Positions 8,451-21,195 of a DNA stretch of 64,000 nucleotides are shown here, piece by piece; position 1 is the stretch's first letter, and each line of letters opens with the position of its first letter. A model generated the notes under the pieces. It was not told where the DNA came from, made no database searches, and saw nothing but the letters and a program-made list of their open reading frames with translations. Made by a program: the position numbers and the translations under genes. The DNA is from Rhodococcus sp. 1163 (GTDB lineage: Bacteria > Actinomycetota > Actinomycetes > Mycobacteriales > Mycobacteriaceae): assembly GCF_002091985.1 (NCBI RefSeq), contig NZ_MKKX01000024.1:62001-126000 (forward strand), in the 5' to 3' direction.

Positions 8451-9833
8451 ATGTTATGGGCTCCTCGAACCAACTTCGGGTCGAGTTTCAGGGGGTGTGG
8501 GTTGAGCCAGGTCGGTCGTAACTGCGCGGTTGTGGACGAGGTCTCCGTCGGTAGCGTTCCTCCCGGTGTTGCCCTAGGCCACGAGCGCGAGGCGTCGAGC
8601 GCGTCGCATGTGTCCACTCCACCGCGCGATACACCGTCGATCAGCGGTGCGCAGCCTGCCATCGCGAAAAGCCGGCGAGGCTACAAGCGGTACCTCTGGC
8701 TGCTCGGTCTGCTTGCGCCCGCTTCGGCTTTGCTGCCTTCGCAACTGGTTTTGTGGACCGGCATGCCGATATTTTGGTGGAGCGGCTTGATGGTCTTCTT
8801 CGTGATCATCCCGGTCCTCGACAAGGTGGCAGGTGAGGACGGTGACAATCCGTCCGACACAGACGCGTCGTCCATGCAGGAAGACAAGTTCTATCGATGG
8901 TGCACCTATGCATTTCTGCCCATCCAGTTCTTCACGTTGCTGGTCGCGTGTTGGATGTGGGCTTTCGGAGATTTGACGATCATCGACAGGATCGGTCTGG
9001 CCGTCACGGTCGGCCTCGTCGCCGGAACTGGGATCAATGCGGCACACGAGTTGGGCCACCGCGTCGAACAGCACGAACGTTGGCTTGCCAAAGTTGCCTT
9101 GACGCAGACCTTCTACGGCCATTTTTTCGTCGAACACAACCGGGGACATCACGTCAAAGTGGCAACGCCAGATGATCCAGCCAGTTCACGGCTCGGGGAG
9201 AATCTGTGGACCTTCCTGCCTCGCAGTGTGGTTCTGGGGTTGATATCGGCGTGGCATCTGGAAACGCAGAGGTTGGCTCGCGGGAGCATCCGACCCTGGA
9301 GTATCCGAAACAACCTTCTGCATTCATGGTTGATGAGTGCGGTGCTGTTCGCGCTGCTGGCACTGGTATTCGGGCCCGCAGTTCTGCCGTACCTCGCGCT
9401 GCAGGCGGTCGTCGGTTTCTTGTTGTTGGAAACAGTCAACTATGTCGAGCACTACGGATTGCTTCGGGAAAAGAACGCTCGGGGGCGTTACGTCAGGTGT
9501 TCACCACGGCACAGCTGGAACAGTGACCGATTGTGCACGAATATTTTTCTCTATCACCTGCAGCGGCACAGTGATCATCATGCCAATCCGTCCAAGCGCT
9601 ATCAGGTTCTTCGTACGTGCGACGAGGCACCACAGTTGCCGGCCGGATACGCAACGATGGTGATGATGGCGGCGTTCCCACCGCTGTGGCGTCGGGTCAT
9701 GGATCCGCGAGTGGTCGCGCACTACGACGGCGACGTGAGCAGAGCGAACATCCTTCCCCGTAAGCGCGAGAAGATTCTTCGGACATACGCAGCGCCCGGA
9801 TGCGCAACTGCCCGGATGACCAAAAGCAGGTAG
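8451..9833 (+). CDS. alkB: Alkane 1-monooxygenase AlkB
   Basis: Membrane non-haem di-iron hydroxylase that oxidises terminal carbons of n-alkanes using electrons from rubredoxin. The histidine boxes are complete (numbering from 8451): HELGHR at 199-204, EHNRGHH with H229/H233/H234, and QRHSDHH with H373/H376/H377, plus NYVEHYG between the last helices. About six membrane segments. The start is uncertain: ATG 8451 gives 460 residues, but sequence before about 8530 looks non-coding, and TTG 8502 or GTG 8532 would bring the length nearer the usual 400-430. In mycobacteria alkB is followed by two rubredoxin genes and a TetR gene. Here the next gene, 65 bases on, is sahH, and no rubredoxin domain is fused to the C-terminus. 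Confidence 0.9.
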   Translation: MLWAPRTNFGSSFRGCGLSQVGRNCAVVDEVSVGSVPPGVALGHEREASSASHVSTPPRDTPSISGAQPAIAKSRRGYKRYLWLLGLLAPASALLPSQLVLWTGMPIFWWSGLMVFFVIIPVLDKVAGEDGDNPSDTDASSMQEDKFYRWCTYAFLPIQFFTLLVACWMWAFGDLTIIDRIGLAVTVGLVAGTGINAAHELGHRVEQHERWLAKVALTQTFYGHFFVEHNRGHHVKVATPDDPASSRLGENLWTFLPRSVVLGLISAWHLETQRLARGSIRPWSIRNNLLHSWLMSAVLFALLALVFGPAVLPYLALQAVVGFLLLETVNYVEHYGLLREKNARGRYVRCSPRHSWNSDRLCTNIFLYHLQRHSDHHANPSKRYQVLRTCDEAPQLPAGYATMVMMAAFPPLWRRVMDPRVVAHYDGDVSRANILPRKREKILRTYAAPGCATARMTKSR

Positions 9834-9898
9834 CGCGAACCCTTGGCGCGTAGACCCGATAGCCTGAATGAGAACTTCACGCAATCAGGAGAGGCAAG

Positions 9899-11419
<1,521 letters not shown>

Positions 11420-11435
11420 TCCGGACGCGGTAGCA

Positions 11436-12101
11436 GTGGGAAAATTGCTGGTGATCGAGGGAGTCGACGGGGCGGGCAAGAACACCCTGGCCCGTCGGCT
11501 CGTCTCGGCGTGGGAGCGCGAGGGCCGCGAGGTTGCTCGCGTCGGGTTTCCGCGGTACGGATTGTCGGTTCATGCCGATCTCGCTGCCGAGGCGTTGCGA
11601 GGTGAGCACGGTGATACCGCTGAGAGTGTGCACGCGATGGCTTTGCTGTTCGCCCTGGATCGACGGGATGCGGCAGAGATGATCCGAAAGCTGCTCTCGC
11701 ACAACGATGTCGTTCTGTTGGACCGATATGTTGCCTCGAATGCCGCATACACTGCCGCACGGCTCGAAGAGCAGGCCGACGGCGCTGGTGTCGAATGGAT
11801 TCGAGCTCTCGAATTCGAGCGATTCGGGGTGCCGATTCCTGATGTGCAGATCCTGTTGGACGTCCCCGTGGAGCTCGCCGCCGAGCGTGCTGCGGCACGT
11901 GAGAAAGAGGATTCGACGCGCGTCAGAGACTCCTACGAGCGTGACTCCTCGCTTCAAAGCAGGACTTCGGCGGCCTATTGTGGGTTGGCCGCCGCGAACT
12001 GGGTGTCATCGTGGGAGGTGATCGACGGCGACGTCGATCCGACCCAACTCGCCGCGCACCTGGTCAATGAGACATCTGACAGCATGAAAGTGACACCATA
12101 G
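11436..12101 (+). CDS. tmk: Thymidylate kinase
   Basis: Phosphorylates dTMP to dTDP. 221 residues from GTG 11436. The P-loop is EGVDGAGKNTL (residues 8-18). The nucleoside-binding FPRYG and LLDRYVASNAAYTAARL (DRY motif) are as in mycobacterial Tmk, and a lid-like arginine region lies around RVRDSYERDSSLQSRT. It lies 16 bases after sahH and 4 bases before mtrA, so sahH-tmk-mtrA-mtrB-lpqB looks like one transcription unit. The longer open frame beginning at 11328 overlaps sahH and lacks homology there. Confidence 0.93.
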   Translation: MGKLLVIEGVDGAGKNTLARRLVSAWEREGREVARVGFPRYGLSVHADLAAEALRGEHGDTAESVHAMALLFALDRRDAAEMIRKLLSHNDVVLLDRYVASNAAYTAARLEEQADGAGVEWIRALEFERFGVPIPDVQILLDVPVELAAERAAAREKEDSTRVRDSYERDSSLQSRTSAAYCGLAAANWVSSWEVIDGDVDPTQLAAHLVNETSDSMKVTP

Positions 12102-12105
12102 GAAC

Positions 12106-12783
12106 ATGAAGCCCCGGATTCTTGTAGTCGACGACGATTCGGCTCTGGCCGAAATGCTCACCATCGTCCTTCGTGGCGAGGGTTTCGAGCCTTTCGTCGT
12201 CGGTGACGGCACTCAAGCTCTGGCCGCGGTTCGCGAGAACCGACCCGATCTGGTGTTGCTGGATTTGATGCTTCCAGGAATGAACGGCATCGACGTGTGC
12301 CGAGTTCTACGTGCGGATTCGGGAGTGCCGATCGTGATGTTGACGGCAAAGACCGACACTGTCGACGTCGTTCTCGGCCTCGAGTCCGGCGCGGACGACT
12401 ACATCATGAAGCCGTTCAAGCCGAAGGAACTGGTCGCTCGTGTTCGGGCGCGATTGCGTCGCACCGAGGACGAGCCCGCCGAATTGTTGTCCATTGCCGA
12501 CATAGTGATCGACGTCCCTGCCCACAAGGTGAGCAGGGGGGACGAGCTCGTATCCTTGACCCCACTCGAGTTCGATCTTCTGGTAGCGCTTGCTCGCAAA
12601 CCGCGGCAGGTATTCACTCGTGAGGTGCTTCTGGAACAGGTGTGGGGTTACCGCCATGCCGCTGACACACGTCTGGTCAATGTTCACGTTCAGCGCCTGC
12701 GTGCGAAGGTCGAGAAGGACGCCGAGAACCCAGAAGTCGTTCTGACCGTGAGAGGGGTCGGCTACAAAGCCGGACCGCCGTGA
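12106..12783 (+). CDS. mtrA: Response regulator MtrA (OmpR/PhoB type)
   Basis: DNA-binding response regulator of the MtrAB system, which in mycobacteria and corynebacteria controls cell-wall hydrolases, osmotic response and dnaA-linked division. 225 residues. The receiver domain has the acidic pocket D10/D11, phospho-acceptor D53 in [11 protein letters not shown], a conserved Thr in VMLTAK and Lys in MKPFKPKEL. The C-terminal winged helix contains [32 protein letters not shown] and ends in the usual VRGVGYKAG. Its stop overlaps the mtrB start by 4 bases. Confidence 0.97.
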   Translation: MKPRILVVDDDSALAEMLTIVLRGEGFEPFVVGDGTQALAAVRENRPDLVLLDLMLPGMNGIDVCRVLRADSGVPIVMLTAKTDTVDVVLGLESGADDYIMKPFKPKELVARVRARLRRTEDEPAELLSIADIVIDVPAHKVSRGDELVSLTPLEFDLLVALARKPRQVFTREVLLEQVWGYRHAADTRLVNVHVQRLRAKVEKDAENPEVVLTVRGVGYKAGPP

Positions 12784-14535
12784 TCCGATTGTCCCACTCT
12801 CGGCGGCGAATCAACGGAACGTTCTCGCCGCTGTTGCGCTGGTTGCGTTCGCTCAGTACTGCGCTCGGTCATGCTTGGCGCCGCTCGCTTCAGCTGCGCG
12901 TGGTGGTCTCGACTCTGACGTTGTCGCTGGTCGTCATCACCATCCTCGGGGTCGTTCTGACCAGTCAGATCACCGATCGTCTGTTGGAAGCGAAAATTAC
13001 CGCCGCGACCGAGGAACTCGATCGTTCACGTACCACTGTCGAAGGGTCGCTGGCCGGAGCCGACGACTCGAGCGGGCTGAGCACCCGTCTCGAGCGCGCG
13101 CGTGCACAATTGACCAGCCGCGACGTCGATGCCGGACAGGCTTCCGGGTCCGCGGGCACCTTCGACCCGGTGCTGATCGTCGAAGGCGACGGTGTCCGCA
13201 GCGACGCCTCCGTCGGTCCCGTCGATCACATTCCCGCGAGTTTGCGTGAGTTCGTGAAGCAGGGGTTGATCAGCTATCAGTACGCAACGGTCTCCGATAA
13301 CGAGGGTGGATACTCCGGGCCTGCATTGATCATGGGTTCACCCACCGGATCCGATATCGCCGGGCTCGAGCTGTATCTGGTGTTTCCACTCGGGAGTGAG
13401 GACCGAACACTCTCACTCGTCCGCGGAACGCTCCTCATCGGTGCGGTCGTGCTCTTGGTCCTACTTGCAGCGATATCGATGCTCGTCGCCAGGCAAGTGG
13501 TGCTACCGATTCGCTCGGCCTCACGTATCGCTGTTCGATTCGCCGATGGACGACTCAAGGAGCGCATGCCGGTGCGCGGCGAGGACGACATGGCGCGGCT
13601 TGCCATGTCGTTCAACGAGATGGCGGAAAGCCTGTCCAAACAGATCACTCAGCTCGAAGAGTTCGGAAATCTGCAGCGGCGTTTCACTTCCGATGTGAGC
13701 CACGAGCTTCGAACCCCGCTGACGACGGTGCGCATGGCCGCTGATCTGATCCACGATGGCAGTGCAGATCTCGATCCGGCCTTGAGGAGATCCTCTGAGT
13801 TGTTGGTCAACGAGCTGGACAGGTTCGAGACGCTACTCGGTGATTTGCTCGAGATCAGCCGCCACGACGCGGGTGTCGCCGAACTGGCCGCGGAACAACT
13901 CGATCTACGGATGTGCGCGCGAGCGGCAGTGTCCACGGTGCGGCACTTGGCACGGGAGACTGGCACCGAGGTGATAGTGGATATGCCCGATACTGCCGTT
14001 ATCGCAGAAGTCGACCCGCGTCGTGTCGAGCGAATACTGCGAAACCTGCTGGCCAATGCTCTCGATCACGGCGAAGGGAAGCCTGTTCTCCTGCGGCTCC
14101 GAGCCAATGCGGACGCTGCGGCATTTGTCGTCCGAGATCAGGGAGTGGGGCTACGTCCCGGTGAGGAGAAGCTCGTTTTCAATCGCTTCTGGCGTTCGGA
14201 TCCCTCTCGCGTGCGCAGATCGGGCGGGACCGGTCTCGGACTTGCCATCAGCGTCGAGGATGCACGGTTGCACGACGGGAAGCTCGAGGCTTGGGGGGGC
14301 TGTGGGTGAAGGCGCATGCTTCCGGTTGACGTTGCCACTCGTGCGAGGACACAAAGTGATCGGAAGTCCATTGCCCCTGAAGCCGAGTACTCGGCGTTAC
14401 TCACAGGGCCAGCCGCTACCCTCGTCGACCTCGCGGACCGATACGCCGCCGACGCCGGATGCGGAGCACTCGGAGTTGACGCCTGCAGTGGCCAGCGAGT
14501 CGACGGCCCTTTCGAACCCTTCGGAGTCATCGTGA
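12780..14535 (+). pseudogene. mtrB: Sensor histidine kinase MtrB, frameshifted near the 3' end
   Basis: Membrane histidine kinase partner of MtrA. Frame 12780-14309 gives 509 residues: two membrane segments (about 30-55 and 217-240) flanking an extracellular domain, HAMP, an H-box [11 protein letters not shown] with H308, an N-box [10 protein letters not shown], and G-boxes DQGVGL and [10 protein letters not shown] run of seven Gs at 14293-14299 then shifts the reading to a premature TGA at 14307. With six Gs the frame continues as [19 protein letters not shown] to TGA 14533-14535, giving 584 residues, close to the family length of about 567. That stop overlaps the lpqB start as GTGA, as expected for an intact operon. 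Either a sequencing or assembly error or a real mutation removing the last strand of the ATPase domain. The label pseudogene is provisional. Confidence 0.85.
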
Positions 14536-16304
14536 TCCGGCGTTGTTCGGCGACCGTTGCTGCTGTGCTGGTCGTCCTCCTGTCGCTCGCAGGATGCGCG
14601 AGCCTGCCCGAATCGTCGACCCCACAGGCAATCGGTTCGATCACGGGAGGAGCGGCGTCGACTACACCGCCACCGCCGGCGGAAGGACGTGAGCCCGATC
14701 TGCTCGTCCGCGACTTCCTCGTGGCGAGCGCGAATTCGGCGAACCGCCATCAAGCTGCACGGCAATATCTGACACGCGATGCCTCCAGTACCTGGGACGA
14801 CGGGGCCAAAACCGTCGTAGCGGACAGAATTGACCTGTTGTCCGGCCCTCGCACTTCGGACGAATCGGAGTACACGATTCGATCGAATACCGTGGGCGTC
14901 CTCGCGTCGGGTGGTGACTATCAGGCCGGCGCAGGCTCGGTGGACTCGACGATTCGGATGGTCAAGGTCGACGGGGAGTGGCGCATCGACGAGCTTCCTC
15001 CTGGCGTATTGATCGATCGCTCGCAGTTCTTCAATGCCTACCAACGCCAGTCGTTGTTCTTCGTCGATCCGCTCGGTGCGGCGTTGGTTCCCGATGTACG
15101 GTGGCTCACCGGTTCTCCTGATCAACTGGCCAACCAGCTCGTGCAATTGCTGATCGACGGGCCGAAACAGACGTTGGCGCCTGCGGTGTCGAACGAATTG
15201 TCGAACGATGTCGGCGTTCGTGGGCCGATTACCAAGGCCGATGGTCGAACAACACAGGTCGGCGTCGGTCCGGGCGGAGTGAAAATCGATTTCGGCGGAC
15301 TGCAGTCGATGGATACGAAGAATCGTGAGCTACTTGCTGCCCAGGTGATCTGGACGTTGGCATCGGCGGATATATCCGGTCCGTACGTCCTGCTCGCCGA
15401 CGGACAACCTCTCGACGACGACAAGCAGGACGGGTGGACGACCGCAGATGTCGGTTCTCTCGATCCGTTGGGGACATCCGAGACTGCAGTGGGCCTACAC
15501 GCGTTGGTCGCCGGGCAACTGATGTCGGTCGAGGATTACGGTGCAGTTCCGGTTCCAGGATATTTCGGCACCGTCAACAACCTGCGTAGCGTCGCGCTGT
15601 CGAACGACGGAACGCTGGTGGCCGGTGTCGCAGACACCGGCCGCCCGGTGCCCGAGCCGTCCTCGACATTGATGATCGGCGGGTACGACAGTGGTGCCTT
15701 CCCGGTGGCGGAGGGACAGTCGATCACCAGACCTTCCTGGGGTGCCGACAACAACGCGGCGTGGGCTGTCATCGACGGTACGAATGTGATTCGCGCAGCA
15801 CGGGATCCAGCGACGGGGCAGGTGTCGGTGGTTCCGGTGGATGCCACCGCCGTCACTGCGCTCGGTGTGAGGATCACCGACCTACGGCTATCACGCGACG
15901 GTGTCCGGGCGGCCATGATCGTCGACGGGTTGGTGTACGTCGCGTCGGTGGTGCGCAAGGCGAACGGCTCGTACTCCCTGATGTCTCCCAAGGCGGTGGC
16001 GAACGGTCTCGGCAGCGACGCTCTGGCGTTGGACTGGAGCACCGGTGATGCCATCGTCATCGTGCGTATCGCGACCGATGTGCCGGTAGTGCAGGTTACG
16101 ACCGACGGTTCGCGCCTCGACGCGCTTCCGAGCCGGAACCTGACAACTCCGGTGCTCTCTGTCGACGCGTCGCCGACGAACGAGTACGTCGCGGATTCGC
16201 GAGCAGTATTTCAGCTGAACAATGGTGATCCTGCCGGTGACCGCTACTGGCGTGAAGTAGCCGGACTGGCAGGAGTGAAAGCGACACCGATCCTGCCAGG
16301 CTGA
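14532..16304 (+). CDS. lpqB: Lipoprotein LpqB, MtrAB accessory protein
   Basis: Secreted lipoprotein that interacts with the MtrB sensor domain. 590 residues from GTG 14532, which overlaps the frame-corrected mtrB stop by 4 bases. The signal peptide is [16 protein letters not shown], with the lipobox LAGC and lipid-modified Cys22. A GerMN domain lies at about 180-350 ([32 protein letters not shown]), and a C-terminal beta-propeller-like part follows ([53 protein letters not shown]). The open frame upstream of 14532 is antisense or in another phase of mtrB. Confidence 0.93.
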   Translation: MIRRCSATVAAVLVVLLSLAGCASLPESSTPQAIGSITGGAASTTPPPPAEGREPDLLVRDFLVASANSANRHQAARQYLTRDASSTWDDGAKTVVADRIDLLSGPRTSDESEYTIRSNTVGVLASGGDYQAGAGSVDSTIRMVKVDGEWRIDELPPGVLIDRSQFFNAYQRQSLFFVDPLGAALVPDVRWLTGSPDQLANQLVQLLIDGPKQTLAPAVSNELSNDVGVRGPITKADGRTTQVGVGPGGVKIDFGGLQSMDTKNRELLAAQVIWTLASADISGPYVLLADGQPLDDDKQDGWTTADVGSLDPLGTSETAVGLHALVAGQLMSVEDYGAVPVPGYFGTVNNLRSVALSNDGTLVAGVADTGRPVPEPSSTLMIGGYDSGAFPVAEGQSITRPSWGADNNAAWAVIDGTNVIRAARDPATGQVSVVPVDATAVTALGVRITDLRLSRDGVRAAMIVDGLVYVASVVRKANGSYSLMSPKAVANGLGSDALALDWSTGDAIVIVRIATDVPVVQVTTDGSRLDALPSRNLTTPVLSVDASPTNEYVADSRAVFQLNNGDPAGDRYWREVAGLAGVKATPILPG

Positions 16305-16328
16305 GCGCTGTATCCGGCAGGAAAAAAA

Positions 16329-17099
16329 GTGTCGTACCCGGATGCTGTGATTCGCCGTATGAACGCAACTGTTCGGACGTTGCTCGACCTGGCACTTCCT
16401 CGAGAGTGTGGGGGCTGCGGTGCTGTGGGAACCCTGTGGTGTCCTCGGTGCGAGGACACGGTGTGTTCCGCCGTCGAGCGGGTATCGCCTCGTCTCGACC
16501 CAGGAGTGCCGTGCTGGGCGCTCGGGCCGTACTCCGGGGCCCGCCGAAGCGCGGTTCTCGAGCTGAAGGAACGGAACCGGCACGATGTGGCGGTCCCGCT
16601 CGGACGGGCCCTTGCCCACGCGGTCGGGCAACTTCGAATACTCGGTGAGATCGATCCGCCCGAGCTTTCTCGTCTGGTGCTCGTGCCTGCGCCCACTCGA
16701 GCGCGTGCGGCGCGAGTGCGAGGTGGCGATCATGTAGAGCGTTGTGTCAGAGCGACCGCGGCCGAGCTAGGGCAAGAAGTCGTGCGGATACCGTCGGTAT
16801 TACGGATGCGCAGGGGCGTGCGAGATTCGGTCGGGCTCAGTGCGTCCGAGCGGCAGGCGAATGTGGCGGGTCGCATCGAGTTGGCACTCTCGCGCAGCGC
16901 AACATCTGCAGGTCGTCGACATCGCGGACGCACCGAAGTCGGCGATGTCGCTGCGCGCGTGGGAATTCCGCGTGAGAGAACTGTCCTTCTCGTCGACGAC
17001 GTACTCACCACCGGTGCGACGGCGACCGAATCGGTAAGTGTCCTAAAGAATTCGGGAGTGCGTGTCGATGGGGTGTTGGTAGTTGCAGCAGTTCGGTAG
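16329..17099 (+). CDS. ComF family phosphoribosyltransferase-like protein
   Basis: 256 residues. The N-terminal zinc ribbon has CGGCGAVGTLWCPRC (two CxxC pairs). A central segment LVLVPAPTRARAARVRGGDHV resembles the PxPxxxxRxRxRGxN stretch of ComF, and the C-terminal PRPP loop is VLLVDDVLTTGATATES. In competent bacteria ComF aids DNA uptake; in actinobacteria the role is unknown. GTG 16329 has AGGA 6 bases upstream; ATG 16359 is the alternative and starts nearer the conserved part. It follows lpqB by 24 bases and corresponds to Rv3242c. Confidence 0.85.
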   Translation: MSYPDAVIRRMNATVRTLLDLALPRECGGCGAVGTLWCPRCEDTVCSAVERVSPRLDPGVPCWALGPYSGARRSAVLELKERNRHDVAVPLGRALAHAVGQLRILGEIDPPELSRLVLVPAPTRARAARVRGGDHVERCVRATAAELGQEVVRIPSVLRMRRGVRDSVGLSASERQANVAGRIELALSRSATSAGRRHRGRTEVGDVAARVGIPRERTVLLVDDVLTTGATATESVSVLKNSGVRVDGVLVVAAVR

Positions 17100-17321
17100 G
17101 GGGCCTCGGCAGTGCGCTCCGGACACGCAGACGTACCAATTTCGAGTGAAGAGTGGCACACGAGCGGATGACAGACTAACGTCGCGGACATGACCTCGAT
17201 ATGTTTTTCGGGGTCTCGTAGTGGAGGTGATGCAGCCGCACGTGATGCCGGTTGGTTCCCCATTCGGCATGAACATTTGCCGCACTGCGAAAAGCGGTGC
17301 AGCCTATATCGGGAGGTACGA

Positions 17322-17990
17322 GTGACGACCCCTTCACAAGCTTCTGTTTTCTTCGACGAGAAGCCTTCGGACGAGTCCACCAAGACCAGTGCCGACGTTG
17401 TGGTCAAGGGCCGCAACGTCGAGATCCCAGACCACTTCCGGGTGTACGTCTCCGAAAAACTGGCCCGACTCGAGCGCTTCGACCCTTCCATCTACCTCTT
17501 CGACGTCGAACTGCAGCACGAGCGCAACCGTCGACAAGCCAAAGCATGTCAGCGCGTGGAAATCACCGCAAAGGGCAAAGGCCCGGTCGTTCGAGCAGAA
17601 GCTACTGCCGACAGCTTCTATGCGGCGCTCGAGTCCGTCACATCGAAACTGGAAGCGCGTCTTCGTCGGACCAAGGATCGCCGCAAGGTCCATTACGGTG
17701 ACAAGACTCCGGTATCGGTCGCCGAGGCTACGGCGGAGTTGGCTGAGGACGACAGTCTGGCACTGAACCCGGATATCAAGCTGGATTCGTTCGAGGACGA
17801 GGCTACGGGGCCCGGACAGATCGTCCGAACCAAAGTTCACTCCGCTGCACCGATGAGCGTGGACGACGCTCTCTACGAGATGGAATTGGTCGGTCACGAC
17901 TTCTACCTCTTCCATGACAGCGTCTCCGACCGCCCGTCCGTCGTGTATCGACGGCACGCATTCGACTACGGCCTGATCAGACTCACCTGA
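17322..17990 (+). CDS. hpf: Ribosome hibernation promoting factor, long form
   Basis: Binds the small subunit in stationary phase and dimerises 70S ribosomes to 100S. 222 residues from GTG 17322, with GGGAGG 5 bases upstream. The N-terminal S30AE domain (about 22-120) contains VVKGRNVEIPDHFRVYVSEKL and RVEITAKGKGPVVRAEA. A linker leads to the C-terminal dimerisation domain (about 160-222), ending in DDALYEMELVGHDFYLFHD and VYRRHAFDYGLIRL. The frame is open back to 17190 but lacks homology there. The 222-base leader 17100-17321 holds the promoter region only. Confidence 0.93.
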   Translation: MTTPSQASVFFDEKPSDESTKTSADVVVKGRNVEIPDHFRVYVSEKLARLERFDPSIYLFDVELQHERNRRQAKACQRVEITAKGKGPVVRAEATADSFYAALESVTSKLEARLRRTKDRRKVHYGDKTPVSVAEATAELAEDDSLALNPDIKLDSFEDEATGPGQIVRTKVHSAAPMSVDDALYEMELVGHDFYLFHDSVSDRPSVVYRRHAFDYGLIRLT

Positions 17991-18028
17991 TCTGGCCTAC
18001 GCACTAGGTCCGACGTGCATTTCGAGTT

Positions 18029-18079
18029 ACGTCAGTGGGCCCGACCTGGGGTTCGACCCCAGGTCGGGTCCACCGACGT
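18029..18079 (+). terminator. Very long perfect hairpin after hpf
   Basis: GTGGGCCCGACCTGGGG (18035-18051) pairs with CCCCAGGTCGGGTCCAC (18057-18073) around TTCGA. Five more pairs (ACGTC with GACGT) lie outside a single mismatch. There is no T-run. It lies 39 bases after the hpf stop and about 186 bases before secA, so it probably separates the two transcripts. The rest of the gap up to 18264 holds the secA promoter region. Confidence 0.75.
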
Positions 18080-18264
18080 GTGGTGGGCCTACAAAGCACT
18101 CAGCATCAGCGCCTACCATGGACGCGTCGGTCCGCTGCTGGCAAGAGACTTTCTTGTGAGTGCAGCGCAACCGGCGCTGCCGTAACGCCCCGCTACGACG
18201 TATATGACCAGTCGATATCTTGTTAGCCGATATCCGTAACCGAGGATCGAGGACGAGAAAGCCC

Positions 18265-21195
18265 GTGCCTTCGCTGTCGTTTTCCAAGCTGCTCCGTGTT
18301 GGTGAAGGTCGCATGGTCAAGCGGCTCAAGAACATCGCAGACCATGTGTCCACCCTGTCTCCGGACGTCGAGCGGCTGTCCGACGCCGAACTGCATGGCA
18401 AGACCGCAGAGTTCAAGAATCGATTCGCGTCCGGTGAATCGCTGGACGAGCTGCTGCCCGAGGCTTTCGCCGTCGCCAGAGAAGCGTCGTCCAGAGTGCT
18501 GTCGCAGCGCCATTTCGACGTCCAGGTGATGGGCGGAGCAGCTCTGCATTTCGGGAACATCGCCGAGATGAAGACAGGCGAGGGCAAAACCCTCACCTGT
18601 GTTCTGCCTGCATATCTCAATGCGATCTCCGGTAACGGAGTGCACGTGGTGACGGTCAACGACTACCTGGCCAGGCGAGATTCGGAGTGGATGGGCCGAG
18701 TCCACCGCTTCCTCGGCCTCGAGGTCGACGTCATTCTCTCGGGAATGACTCCTACCGAGCGACGTGCGGCCTATTCGGCCGACATCACCTACGGAACGAA
18801 CAACGAATTCGGCTTCGACTACCTCCGCGACAACATGACGCACTCCCTCGACGATCTGGTGCAGCGGGGTCATAACTTCGCGGTCGTCGACGAGGTCGAT
18901 TCGATCCTCATCGACGAGGCGCGCACGCCGCTGATCATCTCGGGTCCGGCTGACGCTTCGTCCAAGTGGTACGGGGAGTTCGCCCGAATCGTGCCGATGA
19001 TGAAGATCGACGTGCACTACGAGGTCGACATCCGTAAGCGGACCATCGGTGTCCACGAGGCGGGCGTCGAATTCGTCGAGGACCAGCTCGGCATCGACAA
19101 TCTGTACGAAGCCGCGAATTCGCCGCTGGTGAACTACCTCAACAACGCGATCAAGGCGAAAGAGCTCTACACCAAGGACAAGGACTACATCGTCCGCGAC
19201 GGCGAGGTCATCATCGTCGATGAGTTCACCGGTCGCATCCTGGTGGGGCGTCGATACAACGAGGGCATGCACCAGGCCATCGAGGCGAAGGAAAAGGTCG
19301 AGATCAAGGCCGAGAATCAGACTCTCGCCACGATCACGCTGCAGAACTATTTCCGGCTGTACGACACTCTGTCCGGCATGACCGGTACTGCCCAGACCGA
19401 AGCGGCTGAGCTTCATCAGATCTACGGGTTGGGAGTAATTCCGATCCCGACCAACCGGCCGATGGTTCGCGTCGACAACGGCGACCTCATCTACAAGACC
19501 GAAGAGGCGAAGTTCGATGCGGTGGTGGCCGACGTCGTCGCACGACATTCCAAAGGACAGCCGGTTCTGATCGGAACGACGAGTGTCGAGCGCTCGGAAT
19601 ACTTGTCCAAGCAGTTCACCAAGCAAGGCGTAGTGCACAGCGTCCTCAACGCTAAGTTCCACGAGCAGGAAGCCACCATCGTGGCCGAGGCCGGCATGCT
19701 CGGTGCGGTCACCGTGGCGACCAACATGGCAGGACGTGGCACCGACGTCGTTCTGGGTGGTAACCCGGACATCATCACCGATCTGCAGCTGCGTAAGCAG
19801 GGTCTGGACCCAGTGGAGACGCCCGACGCATATCAAGATGCGTGGGAGCTTGCCCTGGAGACCGTGAAGGCCCAGGTGAAAGCCGACGCGGCGACGGTAC
19901 GCGATGCCGGCGGACTGTACGTCCTCGGTACCGAGCGGCACGACTCGCGCCGGATCGACAACCAGCTTCGTGGTCGTTCCGGTCGTCAGGGTGACCCAGG
20001 GGAGTCCCGCTTCTATCTGTCACTCGGTGACGAGTTGATGCGTCGATTCAACGGTGGCGCACTCGAATCGATCATGACTCGTCTGAACCTGCCCGATGAC
20101 GTGCCGATCGAGGCCAAAATGGTCTCCAAGGCCATCAAGAGTGCGCAGACGCAGGTCGAGCAGCAGAACTTCGAGATCCGCAAGAACGTTCTCAAGTACG
20201 ACGAGGTCATGAACCAGCAGCGCACCGTCATCTACGAGGAGCGGCGCCGCATCCTCGAGGGCGCTGACATGGAAGGCCAGGTCGAGGGGATGATCACCGA
20301 TGTGATCACCGCCTACGTCACCGGGGCTACTGCTGACGGGTACGTCGAGGATTGGGATCTCGAGCAGTTGTGGACGGCATTGAAGACCTTGTATCCGGTT
20401 GGTCTGGACTACAAGGAGCTCTCGCAGGAGAACGAGTTCGGCGAAAAGGGCGATCTGAGCCGCGAGGAACTTCTCGAGGCATTGCTCGCCGACGCTCGGG
20501 CCGCGTACGCGACGCGTGAGAAGAACATCGAGGAGATCGCGGGCGAGAACGGAATGCGTGAGCTGGAGCGTCGGGTGCTGCTCTCGGTGCTCGATCGAAA
20601 GTGGCGTGAGCACCTCTACGAGATGGACTACCTCAAGGAAGGCATCGGCCTGCGCGCGATGGCGCAGCGCGATCCTCTGGTGGAGTACCAGCGCGAGGGG
20701 TACGACATGTTCCAGGGAATGCTGGAGGGGTTGAAAGAGGAATCCGTCGGGTTCTTGTTCAACCTGCAGGTCGAGGCGACCCCCGCCCCCGCAGGTCCTG
20801 AGGTAGGGGCAGGCTTGGCCGTCGCGCCGGGTCTGGCGTCTCCGATCGGTACTGCCGGTGCGTCGATGCAGAAGTCGACGGCTGCCCAGAAGACACCGAT
20901 TCAGAATCCGCTGCCGACGCAGGACCACCTCGCACAGCCGGCGCAAGGTGCGGCACCGAGCGCCCTACGCGCGAAGGGCCTCGACGAGCGCCCCAGCGGG
21001 AGGTTGACGTTCTCCGGTCCGGACGAAGACGGCGGTACCGAGGTACGGCGTTCGGGTGGCGGATCCGGTCAACGCGGGTCAGCGACCGAAGGAACCCCGA
21101 TCACCCCTGAGGGGACGCGCCGAGAGCGACGCGAGGCAGCCCGCGAGCAGTCGAAGACCTCCAGCAAGTCCGGTAGGTCCAAGAAGAAGCGTTGA
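18265..21195 (+). CDS. secA: Preprotein translocase ATPase SecA1
   Basis: Motor that drives unfolded preproteins through SecYEG. 976 residues from GTG 18265 ([21 protein letters not shown]), matching the usual SKLLRxGEGR start; the frame is open to 18220. Walker A is MKTGEGKTL and Walker B lies in [19 protein letters not shown]. The second helicase-like domain has [16 protein letters not shown] and [24 protein letters not shown], followed by the wing and scaffold domains. The C-terminal 130 residues are Pro/Ala/Gly-rich and lack the CxC-type zinc tail of E. coli SecA, as is usual for actinobacterial SecA1. Confidence 0.96.
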   Translation: MPSLSFSKLLRVGEGRMVKRLKNIADHVSTLSPDVERLSDAELHGKTAEFKNRFASGESLDELLPEAFAVAREASSRVLSQRHFDVQVMGGAALHFGNIAEMKTGEGKTLTCVLPAYLNAISGNGVHVVTVNDYLARRDSEWMGRVHRFLGLEVDVILSGMTPTERRAAYSADITYGTNNEFGFDYLRDNMTHSLDDLVQRGHNFAVVDEVDSILIDEARTPLIISGPADASSKWYGEFARIVPMMKIDVHYEVDIRKRTIGVHEAGVEFVEDQLGIDNLYEAANSPLVNYLNNAIKAKELYTKDKDYIVRDGEVIIVDEFTGRILVGRRYNEGMHQAIEAKEKVEIKAENQTLATITLQNYFRLYDTLSGMTGTAQTEAAELHQIYGLGVIPIPTNRPMVRVDNGDLIYKTEEAKFDAVVADVVARHSKGQPVLIGTTSVERSEYLSKQFTKQGVVHSVLNAKFHEQEATIVAEAGMLGAVTVATNMAGRGTDVVLGGNPDIITDLQLRKQGLDPVETPDAYQDAWELALETVKAQVKADAATVRDAGGLYVLGTERHDSRRIDNQLRGRSGRQGDPGESRFYLSLGDELMRRFNGGALESIMTRLNLPDDVPIEAKMVSKAIKSAQTQVEQQNFEIRKNVLKYDEVMNQQRTVIYEERRRILEGADMEGQVEGMITDVITAYVTGATADGYVEDWDLEQLWTALKTLYPVGLDYKELSQENEFGEKGDLSREELLEALLADARAAYATREKNIEEIAGENGMRELERRVLLSVLDRKWREHLYEMDYLKEGIGLRAMAQRDPLVEYQREGYDMFQGMLEGLKEESVGFLFNLQVEATPAPAGPEVGAGLAVAPGLASPIGTAGASMQKSTAAQKTPIQNPLPTQDHLAQPAQGAAPSALRAKGLDERPSGRLTFSGPDEDGGTEVRRSGGGSGQRGSATEGTPITPEGTRRERREAAREQSKTSSKSGRSKKKR

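Noticed and set aside
9834..9898. SAH riboswitch before sahH
   Set aside because: The 65-base leader has no conserved SAH aptamer-like stems.
17190..17321. Upstream start for hpf at 17190
   Set aside because: The added 44 residues have no homology and GTG 17322 has an excellent ribosome site (GGGAGG).
18223..19941. 572-codon open frame antisense to secA
   Set aside because: No recognisable domain; it mirrors secA codons on the opposite strand, as happens in high-GC genes. The secA protein is clearly real.
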